64,000 nucleotides of DNA from NCBI GenBank assembly GCA_023412495.1, contig JAEYNP010000086.1:1-64000 (forward strand), in the 5' to 3' direction. The position numbers were made by a program, and so were the translations under genes. How positions within the stretch are numbered: position 1 is the stretch's first letter; every line of letters begins with the position of its first letter. The notes beneath the pieces are model-generated. The model was not told the DNA's origin, did no database searches, and saw nothing but the letters and a program-made list of their open reading frames with translations. Positions 9,801 through 18,277 of the stretch are shown here, in pieces. This DNA is from Pseudomonadota bacterium (GTDB taxonomy: Bacteria; Desulfobacterota; Desulfobulbia; Desulfobulbales; Desulfocapsaceae).

Positions 9801-12752
9801 GTGAGGGCGCCCGGCCGTGTCGGCGATGGCGGCGATCAGGCGGAGGCTGCCGGCTTTGGCCGGGGTGAAGGGTAACTCGATCGGCTGCTCCGCCGAGGAG
9901 AGACCTTCCATCTCCTCTTCCTGCTCCCAGGCGTGTTCGTATTCGGTGAGGTAGGCGTCGCCTGCGCCCTTGACCCGCGCCCCCCATGTCTTCTTATGCT
10001 CGGTGACAAGCTTCACGGGGACGCCTCCCACCAGCTTCCCCTCGCGGTCGACCACCACCAGCCTGACCCTTGCTGCCCGGTTCTCCTGGAGGGTCCAGTC
10101 CTCCTGAAGCAGTCCGACGTAACGGTCCCGGCCGAAGTAGGAGGCCGCCGTCCGGTCGGCGATCGATTTGCCCCGGTCGTCCCGGACCGAACTTTCAACG
10201 GCCAGCCGGCCGAACCAGATGGGGGTCTCGCCGAGGGTGAAGCTGGTTTCCCAGCGGCCCTGCTCATCCAGGTGGCCTTCCGCTTCATGGACGGTCTCCG
10301 TTCTAGGGCGCCTGGAATTGTCAGGTTCGGTGCTGTCGAACTGGAAACCTTTGATCCCGGGGTTGTCGGGGGTGAATGGCCGGGGATCGAGGGTGGCGGT
10401 GAGCTTCGCCGCCGCACCGCTGTATGCCCCGCCGGCGTGGAGTTTGGCCTCGCTGACGACCGGCACCGTGTCGCCTGCCGAAAACGCCTCGCCCTTGAGA
10501 TCGGTTGTCACCCGGAAGGGGGCAGGAGTGAAATCGCTGACCAGGACGCGCATCGCCTCCCATTCCTCGCTGGTGAAACCGGCGGACAGTATAAAGCGGT
10601 GCCAGCCGACGGCCCCGTTTTTGGCGAGGGAAAATTCGCCGTGGTGCGTTCCGAAGGAGGAAAGCGCGATGTTGTCCTGCTCGAAGACTACCTTGTCCAG
10701 GGGGTCGAAGACTTTCAAACGGTAGCGCGGCGGAGATCTAGTCGCGTCAGCGTCGTCGCCCGCAGCGCCCGGAGGCCTGGTGAAACGCAGGTTATCCTGG
10801 TCGCGGACGAAGATCTTGTACTGCACGGTGTCGCCGGCTTTGTAAATTCCCTGGGCGGTCGCCCCCCAGACCCGGATATGGCCGTGGAGGGGCCGCAGCC
10901 AGTCGGGGATGTACTCGCGGTTTGCGCCTTCGGCCGAGACCTGATAGTCGTAGCGCAGCGGCAGCGCCGCCATACCCTCGCCCTCCTTTTCGCAGAAGAG
11001 GAAAAGGCCCGCCTCCTCGCGGCCGTCCGCCCAGATGTGCTTGAGGCGCGGGTCGATGACGGCGGTGCCGGGCAGCATGGCCACCCCCTCGGCGTCGGTC
11101 TTCGCTTCGGCGAGCGGAGGCAGGTTCCTGTCGAACACCTTGAAGGTGCTCTTCAGCACCCGGACGTTCACGCCCTCGACGGGATTGCCGGTTGCCAGGT
11201 CAGTGATCCAGACCAGGCTGTTGTGGTGGCCGAGTTTCAGGTGGACCTGGAAGGGCGTGACCTGAGCGAAAAACCAGGACTCCTCGGGCGCCTTGTCGGG
11301 CACTGTCGGCACGGTGGTAAAGCTGCCCTGGACGATCCCCGACTCATGGCCCATGAGGCTGCGGATCTCCATCGGCACCGGGATGGCAGCATCCTCGGGG
11401 CCCACCGGTTGTATGGTCTTCGTCCCCGGATTTTTACCGGCGGTGGTTACCGCCTCATACTCGAGCCTGAGTTCCTTGAGGTTCACAGCCCAGATATGGG
11501 CATCCGAGTCGAGGTTCTCCTCCAGCACCGGCATATTCTTTATAAGGGCGAAATCGGGGGCGCGGTGGTCGGTGGCGAAGGTTGTCCGGGCGGATTCGGT
11601 GATATTCCGCCCGAATTCGTCGGTTACGGCATCGGCGGCAAGCTCCAGGCTATAGGCAGTATAGGGGCGGAGGACTTTTTCCGGCAGGTCGATGGTATAG
11701 ATCTTGCCCTTGTGATGCGGCTCGAACAGCCGCGAGTAGGAGTAGATGAAGTCCCAGGGGTCCTCGCTCTCCGGCATCTGTCCTGTCAGCGGTGGAGTAA
11801 ACTTCAGTCCGCTTTTCACTCCCTCGACTTGGACAGGGGCGGAAAAGATCAGGGAAATGCCTCCCGAGGGCAGGCAGCGCGGCGGGTCCTGCCCCCCTGG
11901 CGGCGGTGTTTGTGATACGGCAGGCCCAGGAGGATTCTCTAAGGTCTGATTGCCGGCAGTGGTGCAGCGCACGCCGAGGAAGCGGAATTCCGGAATGGGG
12001 TGGAGCGTATCGAGAACCCGCTGCTCGACGCCGGGGGCGCCGCCGGAAAGGGCAATGATCCCCGGTTCGACGGTCAGCTCGCCGGCCGTTTCTGCCGGGA
12101 GTCCGGAGGCGGGGCTGACCAGCCACATCCTGTTGTCCGGCCGGCTGGCCGACTGGTAATCCGGATCCTGTTCGATCCTTGCGGCAATGCGCCGCCCGTC
12201 AGCCAGAAGGTAGAAGAGATGGGCGGCAAGCGATTCCTTTTCAATGGGGAGATTGCAGCGGACTGCATTCTGCGGCAGGTCCGGGGCGAGCCATGTCCTG
12301 AACCAGACTTCGGTCACCCGCGGCCGTTCGGTGAAAAACCGGTGGTGCACCGGTTCTGCCAGGGTGGTCTGCTGCTCAGTCATAATACCTGGCCTGATGG
12401 TTATTTTGTACTCTGTCGCCGGCCGCAGAGCATCCTCCTCGTTCAGGTTGCAGGCCAGGGTCGAGCCGTTCAGCCACCGCCATTGGCATTCGAGCCGCGG
12501 CTCGATCGTGATGGGCAGCTCATCGCTCTTCCGGTCCATCCGGCCAAGGGGCACGACCGGCCGATCGAACTGGATGACCACCTGCCGGCCCGGCGGGACC
12601 TCCTCGCCCGACGGCGTTATGCTGAGAATCCGAAGATCCTTGCCCGCTGCCCTTTCCTGGGCCATGGATAGGGTGGTTATCAAGAAGAACAGAACAATGT
12701 AGAGGACGTACCTGAGTGCCTGTCGAAGGCGTGAAATGACCGCTGTCGTCAT
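6879..12752 (-). CDS. Bacterial alpha-2-macroglobulin, thioester type
   Basis: This encodes 1957 residues, with AGGAGG 8 bases before the ATG and an N-terminal hydrophobic signal (ALRYVLYIVLFFLITTLSMA). There is no lipobox Cys, so the protein would be periplasmic and soluble or signal-anchored, unlike lipoprotein E. coli YfhM. Many MG-type beta domains are followed by an A2M-like region. The reactive thioester motif CWEQ is intact (Cys1443, codon 8424-8426), within a helical toroid-like domain (SRGVMAAL...YLSAFTAFAFNRL). Such proteins trap foreign proteases covalently. It forms an operon with pbpC 13 bases downstream. A Pro/Gly-rich insertion near residue 285 (PGPAVSQTPPPGGQDPP) looks like a linker. 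Confidence 0.95.
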   Translation of the reverse strand: MTTAVISRLRQALRYVLYIVLFFLITTLSMAQERAAGKDLRILSITPSGEEVPPGRQVVIQFDRPVVPLGRMDRKSDELPITIEPRLECQWRWLNGSTLACNLNEEDALRPATEYKITIRPGIMTEQQTTLAEPVHHRFFTERPRVTEVWFRTWLAPDLPQNAVRCNLPIEKESLAAHLFYLLADGRRIAARIEQDPDYQSASRPDNRMWLVSPASGLPAETAGELTVEPGIIALSGGAPGVEQRVLDTLHPIPEFRFLGVRCTTAGNQTLENPPGPAVSQTPPPGGQDPPRCLPSGGISLIFSAPVQVEGVKSGLKFTPPLTGQMPESEDPWDFIYSYSRLFEPHHKGKIYTIDLPEKVLRPYTAYSLELAADAVTDEFGRNITESARTTFATDHRAPDFALIKNMPVLEENLDSDAHIWAVNLKELRLEYEAVTTAGKNPGTKTIQPVGPEDAAIPVPMEIRSLMGHESGIVQGSFTTVPTVPDKAPEESWFFAQVTPFQVHLKLGHHNSLVWITDLATGNPVEGVNVRVLKSTFKVFDRNLPPLAEAKTDAEGVAMLPGTAVIDPRLKHIWADGREEAGLFLFCEKEGEGMAALPLRYDYQVSAEGANREYIPDWLRPLHGHIRVWGATAQGIYKAGDTVQYKIFVRDQDNLRFTRPPGAAGDDADATRSPPRYRLKVFDPLDKVVFEQDNIALSSFGTHHGEFSLAKNGAVGWHRFILSAGFTSEEWEAMRVLVSDFTPAPFRVTTDLKGEAFSAGDTVPVVSEAKLHAGGAYSGAAAKLTATLDPRPFTPDNPGIKGFQFDSTEPDNSRRPRTETVHEAEGHLDEQGRWETSFTLGETPIWFGRLAVESSVRDDRGKSIADRTAASYFGRDRYVGLLQEDWTLQENRAARVRLVVVDREGKLVGGVPVKLVTEHKKTWGARVKGAGDAYLTEYEHAWEQEEEMEGLSSAEQPIELPFTPAKAGSLRLIAAIADTAGRPHKTVIERWVTGKGVVLWESTPGNLLNVYPEKSSYNVGETARFLVQNPFPGSRALVTVERFGVIDRWTTTFADSSAVVEIPVRPDYLPGFYVSVMVTAPRVEKPLGPQGEDPGKPAYRMGYVKIPVKDPYKELEVEVVPGKEVYKPRDTVLVELAVRPKHLEPGEAAPPVELAVAVLDEAVFDLLLQGRKTFDPYQGFYFLDELDLSNYNLLMQLVGREKLAMKGASPGGGGGPDLSMRSLFKFVAYWNPSLKPDADGRAAIEFEVPDNLTGWKVLAMAVSPEDRMGLGEASFKVKQATEIRPALPNQVLDGDSFSAGFTFMNRTDQPRKLGIECTARGPVQGATEDRAVRFSRVIDLAPYQRETLFFPLAATAPGTVSLSVAAGDGTDRDSLAVSLPVRAREHREVVAEYGLLGNATTIEPILFPEMGKEGGELTLMLSPSVIGGIEGSFSFLRDYPYSCWEQKLSRGVMAALYGSLKPYLTAEFIWPDSEKAARETLALAAEFQAPNGGMTFYQPKDEYVSPYLSAFTAFAFNRLRQEGYPAPAQVEQRLQDYLQNLLRHDAVPEEYSRGMTATVRALALAALAERDKIGLPDILRYHPQIPAMSLFGKALYFRALLAAGGTLGQQWEVLDALLAHADRSAGGVVFRETLDTGFSALLSSTTRDNAAILGALIARVKANPTDRSMRELAVNLMRTISESRKARNHWPNTQDNLFVALALTDYAKFFEGRQPDMQVTGRLDREVLGTGRLTAFIDPPLVFKKEIETGEAGNKSLLHLEKTGIGNLYYTTRLAYMPEKRDPVPVNAGIEIHREYSVKRGGKWQLLAGDMAVKTGEVVKIDLYVSLPAERYFVVLEDPVPGGLEPVSRELATASLTDAETEPAITEGVSEGSYHGRFTDWVEDTFGRWSFYHRELRHDAARFYSERLAAGRYHLSYTAQAIAPGEFRVLPAHAEEMYAPEVHGDSLPAKLSVTAAR

Positions 12753-12815
12753 GGAGATGGCCTCCTTGAGGGGGCATTGGCTGAAAGGTGCCGGAACGAT
12801 TCGTATCTCAATCGT

Positions 12816-12944
12816 GATGGACTCGTAAAAGGTCCGATCTACTTCGTTGTAGGTCTGAAACGGCGCTTCGCTGTACCATATGTATTACCAAAGCACCGTT
12901 TCAGACGCTACGTCTCGTATATCGAACTTTTTCCAGAGTCCATC
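12816..12944. repeat. Long imperfect inverted repeat, MITE-like element
   Basis: The ends are a perfect GATGGACTC / GAGTCCATC pair. Inside them GTCTGAAACGG is mirrored by CCGTTTCAGAC, and most of the 55-base arms can be aligned, so the whole 129 bp could form one long hairpin. It carries no coding capacity and lies upstream of the alpha-2-macroglobulin gene. It looks like a miniature inverted-repeat element or a remnant. Confidence 0.65.
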
Positions 12945-13291
12945 TCCACGGGTTTGAGCACTTTTTACGACTTTATCAATCGTAGATTATTTGAGCATTT
13001 TTACGCAACTTCTTTTCCAGGCATTTTGCGATCGCGTGTCCCTCCCCGAGCCGGGAAGCAGCCCTTGAAAATCGGGATCCGAAGAACTCCGGGTTAAGGC
13101 AACGTTTTCAACTTTATTACCCTTTGCTCCACGTTGACAACTAGTGTGAGCAGCTTAATTATCTTTCATAAGTTTACCTGTTTGATGCACGGGAAACCGC
13201 CTGCTGAGCTTACAGGTGAATATATAAGAGGCGCCTATAAACTACGAGACAAGAAACGGCTCCTTGCAACCTGCAGAAGAGGAGAATAGCC
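12945..13291. other. Intergenic region without recognisable gene
   Basis: AT-rich spacer between the MITE-like repeat and the Cys-rich gene. The only signal is a possible sigma-70 promoter for the downstream gene: TTGACA at 13134-13139, with weak -10 candidates (TAATTA at 13156-13161). This implies a leader of about 125 bases. Confidence 0.4.
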
Positions 13292-13501
13292 ATGGCTTAC
13301 CTATGCGAAAACTGCGGTGTGGTCGCAGAGGATTCCAACAGTCTTTGCAACCCGATCAATGAGGAATACAAGAAAAAGTTGTGCAGCGCCGCCGATGCCG
13401 AAGTCTGCAATGACAAGGTTTCCGCAATGAAATATTCCTGCGGCTGCGGGAGTATTTCAGCCAACCCTCAACACCTGTGCAAGCCAACGAGAATGCAGTA
13501 A
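13292..13501 (+). CDS. Small cysteine-rich protein, putative metal-binding
   Basis: This encodes 69 residues. GAGGAG sits 8 bases before the ATG. The protein has nine cysteines arranged as CENCG...C, a central C...C pair and a C-terminal CGCG...C, like a pair of zinc-ribbon or rubredoxin-like knuckles (YLCENCGVVAEDSNSLCNP; YSCGCGSISANPQHLCKP). Similar small CxxC proteins are common in sulfate reducers, but no function is known to me. No obvious partner is adjacent; the gene is flanked by noncoding DNA on both sides. Confidence 0.7.
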   Translation: MAYLCENCGVVAEDSNSLCNPINEEYKKKLCSAADAEVCNDKVSAMKYSCGCGSISANPQHLCKPTRMQ

Positions 13502-13906
13502 AATTTCTTAATTCAGCTGAGCTGGATATGTACTTTCGCGTCACGAAACTCATTTTTAAAAATAAGATATGTATCCCCCTGTTCTTCCTGTGCCTGCGGT
13601 CGCGGCGAGAGCTGTGTGGAAGGGCAGGGGGCGGTTTCTCTTCATTGTGTTCCTGACGACTTAGTCAATCCGTCCATAGTCATTGTCGGTACAGACGGGC
13701 TGCCGGTTCGAGGGTGATCTTCGGCTCGACTTCTTCCTGCGCCGAGAGCACCGCCGGCTCAAGTTCAGGATAGCCGTTCAATTTCAGAATTTTTTCCCTT
13801 GATATACCTCGATGTCCGGCTTCTCCGGCCTTGCCATTCCCGCGATTCAACCATACCGTCTATCCTTGTTAGCAATTCTACGTTATCCTTGCCTCCAGTC
13901 TCCAAC
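13502..13906. other. Noncoding region upstream of pyruvate kinase
   Basis: No gene is supported here. Around 13529-13580 is an AT-rich stretch (TCACGAAACTCATTTTTAAAA) faintly resembling the dispersed CTTCACGAAAT palindromic repeat of this window. Otherwise I see nothing. Confidence 0.35.
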
Positions 13907-15319
13907 ATGAAGAAGACGAAAATCATAGCCACCATTTCCAACACGCTCTGCGATGTCCATTTTCTCACCCGCATGCACCGGGCCGGCATGGATGCGGTCC
14001 GGCTGAACACCGCTCACCAGACTCCGGAGGAAGCCCAGATAGTGATCGATAATGTCCGGAAGGTTTCAGACCGGATTGCCATCATGATCGACACCAAAGG
14101 GCCTGAGATCCGCACTACCTCGGTGAGCACCGACATTCCCGTGGCAACCGGCGACATGGTCTGCGTTATCGGCGATAAATACGGAGAGTGCGCCCCTGGC
14201 TGCATTTGCCTCAACTACGAACATTTTGTCGAGGAGATGTCGGTCGGCGACCGGATCCTCATCGACGATGGAGAGATCGAACTCGAGGTGAGGGAAAAAG
14301 AGATGGATCTCTTGAAGTGCGAGGTGAAGAACGAGGGCACCATCAAGGGCAGGAAGAGCATCAACCTGCCCTCGATCAAGACCCGGAAACTGCCCGCCCT
14401 CAGCGAAAAGGATGTGGCCTTCGTCGAGTTTGCCATAGAGCAGGGCATTGATTTTATCGCCCACTCCTTCGTCCGGCGCAAGGAGGATGTCCTGGCCATC
14501 CAGAAGATCCTCGATTCCCGGCAGAGCCGGATCAAGATCATCGCCAAGATCGAAAACCAGGAGGGCGTCGACAATATCGACGAGATCCTTGACCACGCCT
14601 ACGGGGTGATGGTGGCTCGCGGCGACCTGGCCATTGAGATCCCGGCGGAGAAGATCCCGATTATTCAGAAGCGGCTGGTCAGGAAATGCCTCGAGCGGCG
14701 CAAGCCGGTGATCATCGCCACGCAGATGCTGCAGTCGATGATCAAGTCGCCCCGCCCGACGCGGGCAGAGGTTTCCGATGTCGCCAACGCCTGCCTGGAT
14801 CACACCGATGCGATCATGCTGTCGGGGGAGACAGCCTACGGCAAGTATCCCCTCGAGTCGGTGCAGATGATGGCGAAAATCGCCGGGGAAGTCGAGTCTA
14901 GCCTTTCCACTTTCACCGACACCCCCTATGAAATTGCCAACAGCGTCACCAGCTACCTTGCCAAGGCAGCCGTGAAGGCCTCCCTGCGGTTGCCGACCAA
15001 GGCCCTGGTCGCCGACACCATCAGCGGCAGAACCATCCTGAGTCTCGTCGCCTTCCGCGGCGAGAACCCGATCTATGCCCAGTGCTACAGCAAGGAAGTG
15101 GTGCGGCAACTGGCTCTCTCTTACGGGGTGGAGGCCACCTTCATGGAAGCAGACCTCTCCTCCCACGAATTCCTGCACAGGGCCCTCACCCGGTTGCTGG
15201 AGGAGAGGCGGGTCGAACCGGAGAGCCTGATCACCGTCCTCGCCGGCAATTTCGGTTCCGCCAACGGCGCCTCCTACGTCGAGATCAGCACGGTGAAGAA
15301 TCTGCTCGAGCGGCACTGA
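13907..15319 (+). CDS. pyk: Pyruvate kinase
   Basis: This encodes 470 residues and converts phosphoenolpyruvate plus ADP to pyruvate and ATP. The start at 13907 gives the expected N-terminus (MKKTKIIATISNTLCDVHFL); the frame is open upstream but that part is not family-like. The catalytic signature IKIIAKIENQEGVDN (Lys acts in catalysis) and the ATQMLQSMIKSPRPTRAEVSDVANA segment are intact, as are TKGPEIRT and the metal-binding ARGDLAIEIP. The N-terminal motif reads ATISNTLCD and RLNTAHQ instead of the usual CTIGPAS and RLNFSHG. I associate that variant with Bacteroidetes-type enzymes, suggesting an unusual lineage or transfer. The ribosome site is weak. Confidence 0.93.
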   Translation: MKKTKIIATISNTLCDVHFLTRMHRAGMDAVRLNTAHQTPEEAQIVIDNVRKVSDRIAIMIDTKGPEIRTTSVSTDIPVATGDMVCVIGDKYGECAPGCICLNYEHFVEEMSVGDRILIDDGEIELEVREKEMDLLKCEVKNEGTIKGRKSINLPSIKTRKLPALSEKDVAFVEFAIEQGIDFIAHSFVRRKEDVLAIQKILDSRQSRIKIIAKIENQEGVDNIDEILDHAYGVMVARGDLAIEIPAEKIPIIQKRLVRKCLERRKPVIIATQMLQSMIKSPRPTRAEVSDVANACLDHTDAIMLSGETAYGKYPLESVQMMAKIAGEVESSLSTFTDTPYEIANSVTSYLAKAAVKASLRLPTKALVADTISGRTILSLVAFRGENPIYAQCYSKEVVRQLALSYGVEATFMEADLSSHEFLHRALTRLLEERRVEPESLITVLAGNFGSANGASYVEISTVKNLLERH

Positions 15320-15469
15320 TCTGATGCTCCGCGACCATTCGTTCTATTGGTGTGAAGAAAAGACTGAAATATCGCAAGATACAGGTGGCTCCCCGGTTGT
15401 GCGGCCCGAATTTTTCCCTATTGTAAGTAGAAAGCCGGCAAGAAAAGCGCGGGGAGGACAGGAGATTCG

Positions 15470-15498
15470 TTGATAACTTTCTCCGTTTTGAGTAGATA
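15470..15498 (+). promoter_or_regulatory. Candidate sigma-70 promoter of the RRM gene
   Basis: TTGATA (15470-15475), 17-bp spacer, TAGATA (15493-15498), followed by about 60 bases of AT-rich leader and AAAAGGAG before the RRM start codon. This is a good match in spacing and both hexamers. Confidence 0.5.
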
Positions 15499-15566
15499 TA
15501 GTGAAGAGCGCATAATGTTTGTTGGGCTAACAATCCAATGATGATGGTTATTAAAAGGAGAAAAGG

Positions 15567-15974
15567 ATGAAGCTATATGTGGGGAACCTCTCCTATGAAG
15601 TAAGCGAACCCGAGTTGAAACAGATGTTTGAGCAATTCGGCAAGGTTGACTCAGCGAGTATTATAAAGGACAAATTCAGTGGTCAGTCAAAAGGTTTCGG
15701 GTTCATCGAGATGGATTCCCAGACCGATGCGCAGTCGGCGATGGATGCACTTAACGGCAAGGATGTAAAAGGCCGGACGTTGATCGTCAATGAAGCGAGA
15801 CCGCGTCCTGAAGGCGGTGGGGGCGGGCGTCCGGGCGGAGGCGGCCGGGGCCGGGGGACCGGCGGTCGGAGCGGGCCGGGCGGCGGCCGCGGTGGTCCAG
15901 GAGGACGAGGCGGACAGGGGTACCGGAGCGGTCACGACCGCGGAGACCAGGGTGGAGGGAGGGGCGACCGGTAA
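15567..15974 (+). CDS. RRM-domain RNA-binding protein with Gly/Arg-rich tail
   Basis: This encodes 135 residues, with AAAGGAG just upstream of the start. Residues 1-80 are one RNA recognition motif with RNP2 (LYVGNLSY) and RNP1 (KGFGFIEM). Residues 85-135 are a low-complexity RGG/GRG tail. The layout matches cyanobacterial Rbp and plant glycine-rich RNA-binding proteins, which bind single-stranded RNA and are often cold-induced. It stands alone with its own apparent promoter. An RNA-chaperone role is inferred from the family. Confidence 0.9.
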   Translation: MKLYVGNLSYEVSEPELKQMFEQFGKVDSASIIKDKFSGQSKGFGFIEMDSQTDAQSAMDALNGKDVKGRTLIVNEARPRPEGGGGGRPGGGGRGRGTGGRSGPGGGRGGPGGRGGQGYRSGHDRGDQGGGRGDR

Positions 15975-16106
15975 GCGGGTACGTTCCAGTTCCAGCTCAG
16001 GGTCTTGCCAGGCGGGGCGTGTCAATGGCGGCACCGTCGGAGGGCTTACGGTGACTAATTCATGCCGTTTATGGTGCTCGATCGCATTTTTTTGATCGGA
16101 CGCTCT

Positions 16107-16690
16107 TCACCACTGCCCGTTTTCGATGCCGCCCTGTTCCTCGGCGAGAATAACTCCTTCCACGACGTTTTTGCTGATTTGAGTGATACGCGGCCGTCCG
16201 GTGGGAATCTGTCTGACATCGAGATGGGATGCTGATCACGTCGTCTTCCCGGTGCCGGGGGCGAGTCCCGAATCAAGGCCTACGTCGATTACCACCAAGC
16301 TGGCAGATCTCTTCACGAGATATTCCTGAAAGGGGAAAGTTACTGATAATGCTGGCGGTGAGTTGGTCGACCAGGCTTTGCAGGTTTTCCTCGGAATTGC
16401 TGCGGAAACTGTCTGCCCGCGATGATTTCCCCGCTCGCGAATATTGATCACCCGCGAATTGACTTCAGAAGCATGCTGGTTCTTGATCTATGGAACCGGT
16501 GGCAATCGCCTTCACCCGAGCCTTCTTCCCAGGTCAGGGGCCCCGTTTGCATCGTCCATGCCGGGAGCCATCATCTTCTACTCGGTCAGAATTTTCTGCA
16601 GAACCGCCCTCTCGATATCATCGAAACGTCCTCTCTTGACCATGCCGTGGGCCGATCCGAATCCGCTCGAGCATATACCACGCGGTTTGC
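16107..16690 (-). pseudogene. Possible decayed coding remnant, unidentified
   Basis: Short stretches that read like real protein occur on the minus strand but in different frames separated by stops. One ends at 16107 (DVRQIPTGRPRITQISKNVVEGVILAEEQGGIENGQW), one lies near 16300-16390 (EENLQSLVDQLTASIISNFPLSGISREEICQ) and one near 16610-16670 (MVKRGRFDDIERAVLQKILTE). No continuous frame joins them and I cannot assign a family. They could be fragments of one frameshifted gene or chance. Confidence 0.25.
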
Positions 16691-16726
16691 GGATGTAAAA
16701 GACAAATTGCCGCTATGGCTCGCCAT

Positions 16727-17944
16727 TTACGGCGCGCCTCTTCCGGACTCCCCAGCTTTTTGGGCGGAGGTCTTGTCCAGGGACTTTCTAAGGATCAGAA
16801 AACCGACTATCCCCGAGACGAAGGAGCCGAAAATAATCCCGGACCGTTCATCAAAAGGGGGAGGGGTGAGGGGATGGCCGAAGGCGAGGGTGCCGATGAA
16901 GAGACTCATAGTGAAGCCTATTCCGCACAGGCAGGACAGGCCGTAGAGCGAACTCCAGGTAAGGTCCTGCGGTATGGCCGCGATCTTGAGGCGACAGGCG
17001 AGCCAGAGGAAGGAGAAGACACCGAACTGCTTGCCGAGAAATAAGCCGAGGGCAATGCCGATCGGCACCCTGTGAAGGAAGACGGAAAGGGATCCCCCGG
17101 CGAAATCGATTCCGCTGTTGCAGAAAGCAAATATCGGCAGAACCAAGTAGGCGACAGCGGACTGGATATCGTGCTCGAGACGCATGAGCGGCGATTGTCC
17201 AGGGTTTTTGCGCGAGCGCATTGGGATGAACATGGCCAGAAGGACGCCGGCAAGGGTGGCGTGAACGCCGGATTTGAGCAGGGCGATCCACATGATTGAG
17301 CCGATAAAAATATACATGCTGATTTTTTCCTGTCCCATCTTGTTCATAAAGAGGAGGATACCCAGACAGCCGGCAACGACCTTCAGGGAGAACAGGGAGA
17401 TGGACTCGGTGTAGAAAATGGCTATGATGAGGATCGCGCCGATATCGTCGAAGATAGCGATCGATGTCAGCAGCACCTTCAAGCTGACGGGCACCCGGGA
17501 ACCGAGGAGGGAAAGGACGCCGAGGGCAAAGGCGATATCCGTGGCTACCGGGATCGCCCAGCCGCGCATGGCGACGGGATCTTCGTAGTTGAGGGCGGTG
17601 TAGGCGACTGCGGGAATCATCATCCCGCCGATCGCTGCCAGCGCCGGCAGAACAATGCTGCTCGGTCTCCTCAATTCCCCGATCAGCATCTCTCTCTTCA
17701 GCTCGAGCCCGACCAGGAAAAAGAACCCGACCATCAATCCGTCGTTCACCCACAGCAGCAGAGGCTTGGCCAGCTCGAGAGGTCCGATGCGGATATTGAC
17801 CGGCATCGCAATGAACATGTTGTAATATTGGGACAGCGGGCTGTTGGCCAGGATCATCGCCAGAAAAGCAGCGGCAACGAGCAAAAAGCCGCCGGCCGAC
17901 TCGGACTGGATGAATTCGGACGCGAAAGATTTTATCTTTTCCAT
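16727..17944 (-). CDS. nhaA: Na+/H+ antiporter NhaA
   Basis: This encodes 405 residues with about 12 membrane segments; GAGGGA precedes the ATG. It exports Na+ in exchange for H+ for pH and sodium homeostasis. The paired ion-binding aspartates are present in LTSIAIFDDIGAILIIAIFY, and the N-terminal segment (SESAGGFLLVAAAFLAMILANSPL) and NDGLMVGFFFLVGLELKRE are family hallmarks. Its length matches E. coli NhaA (388) with a short extra tail. Monocistronic. The 190 bases upstream hold no riboswitch that I can name. Confidence 0.96.
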   Translation of the reverse strand: MEKIKSFASEFIQSESAGGFLLVAAAFLAMILANSPLSQYYNMFIAMPVNIRIGPLELAKPLLLWVNDGLMVGFFFLVGLELKREMLIGELRRPSSIVLPALAAIGGMMIPAVAYTALNYEDPVAMRGWAIPVATDIAFALGVLSLLGSRVPVSLKVLLTSIAIFDDIGAILIIAIFYTESISLFSLKVVAGCLGILLFMNKMGQEKISMYIFIGSIMWIALLKSGVHATLAGVLLAMFIPMRSRKNPGQSPLMRLEHDIQSAVAYLVLPIFAFCNSGIDFAGGSLSVFLHRVPIGIALGLFLGKQFGVFSFLWLACRLKIAAIPQDLTWSSLYGLSCLCGIGFTMSLFIGTLAFGHPLTPPPFDERSGIIFGSFVSGIVGFLILRKSLDKTSAQKAGESGRGAP

Positions 17945-18135
17945 GAATTCCCTCGGCAGAAGGGTATCCCGGCGATGCCTCCGGGAGGTGTCTTTGGTTA
18001 TGTAATTCCTGACAGTTTATCTACCTTGTCTACCATGTCAAGACCGGAGGATCGATCCTCCCGGAAAGGATTGCTCCCATCGCCTGAGCGTTCGAGATTT
18101 CTTGCCCGCTGCGCCGCGCTGCTCTATTGTTTGAT

Positions 18136-18184
18136 ACTTTAGAAATTCATTTCTTGTTTTTTGAGAATGAATTACGTGAAGGTA
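18136..18184. repeat. Dispersed palindromic repeat, family 1 (copy A)
   Basis: Hairpin with arms TACTTTAGAAATTCAT and ATGAATTACGTGAAGGTA around a T-rich loop (CTTGTTTTTTG), followed by ACTTGCTCCGCTGGG. The same arm/loop plan recurs near 34730, 48550, 52055 and 63890. Confidence 0.6.
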
Positions 18185-18277
18185 CTTGCTCCGCTGGGTT
18201 GGCAAGGAGTTTCGTCAAGGTTATCCCCCCTCTGGGTGAGCACTGTTCAGTCATTCGACGTGTTGAATGAAAGCCCT

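Noticed and set aside
12777..13097. 106-codon frame over the MITE-like repeat
   Set aside because: It runs through the inverted repeat, has no ribosome site and reads as low-information sequence.
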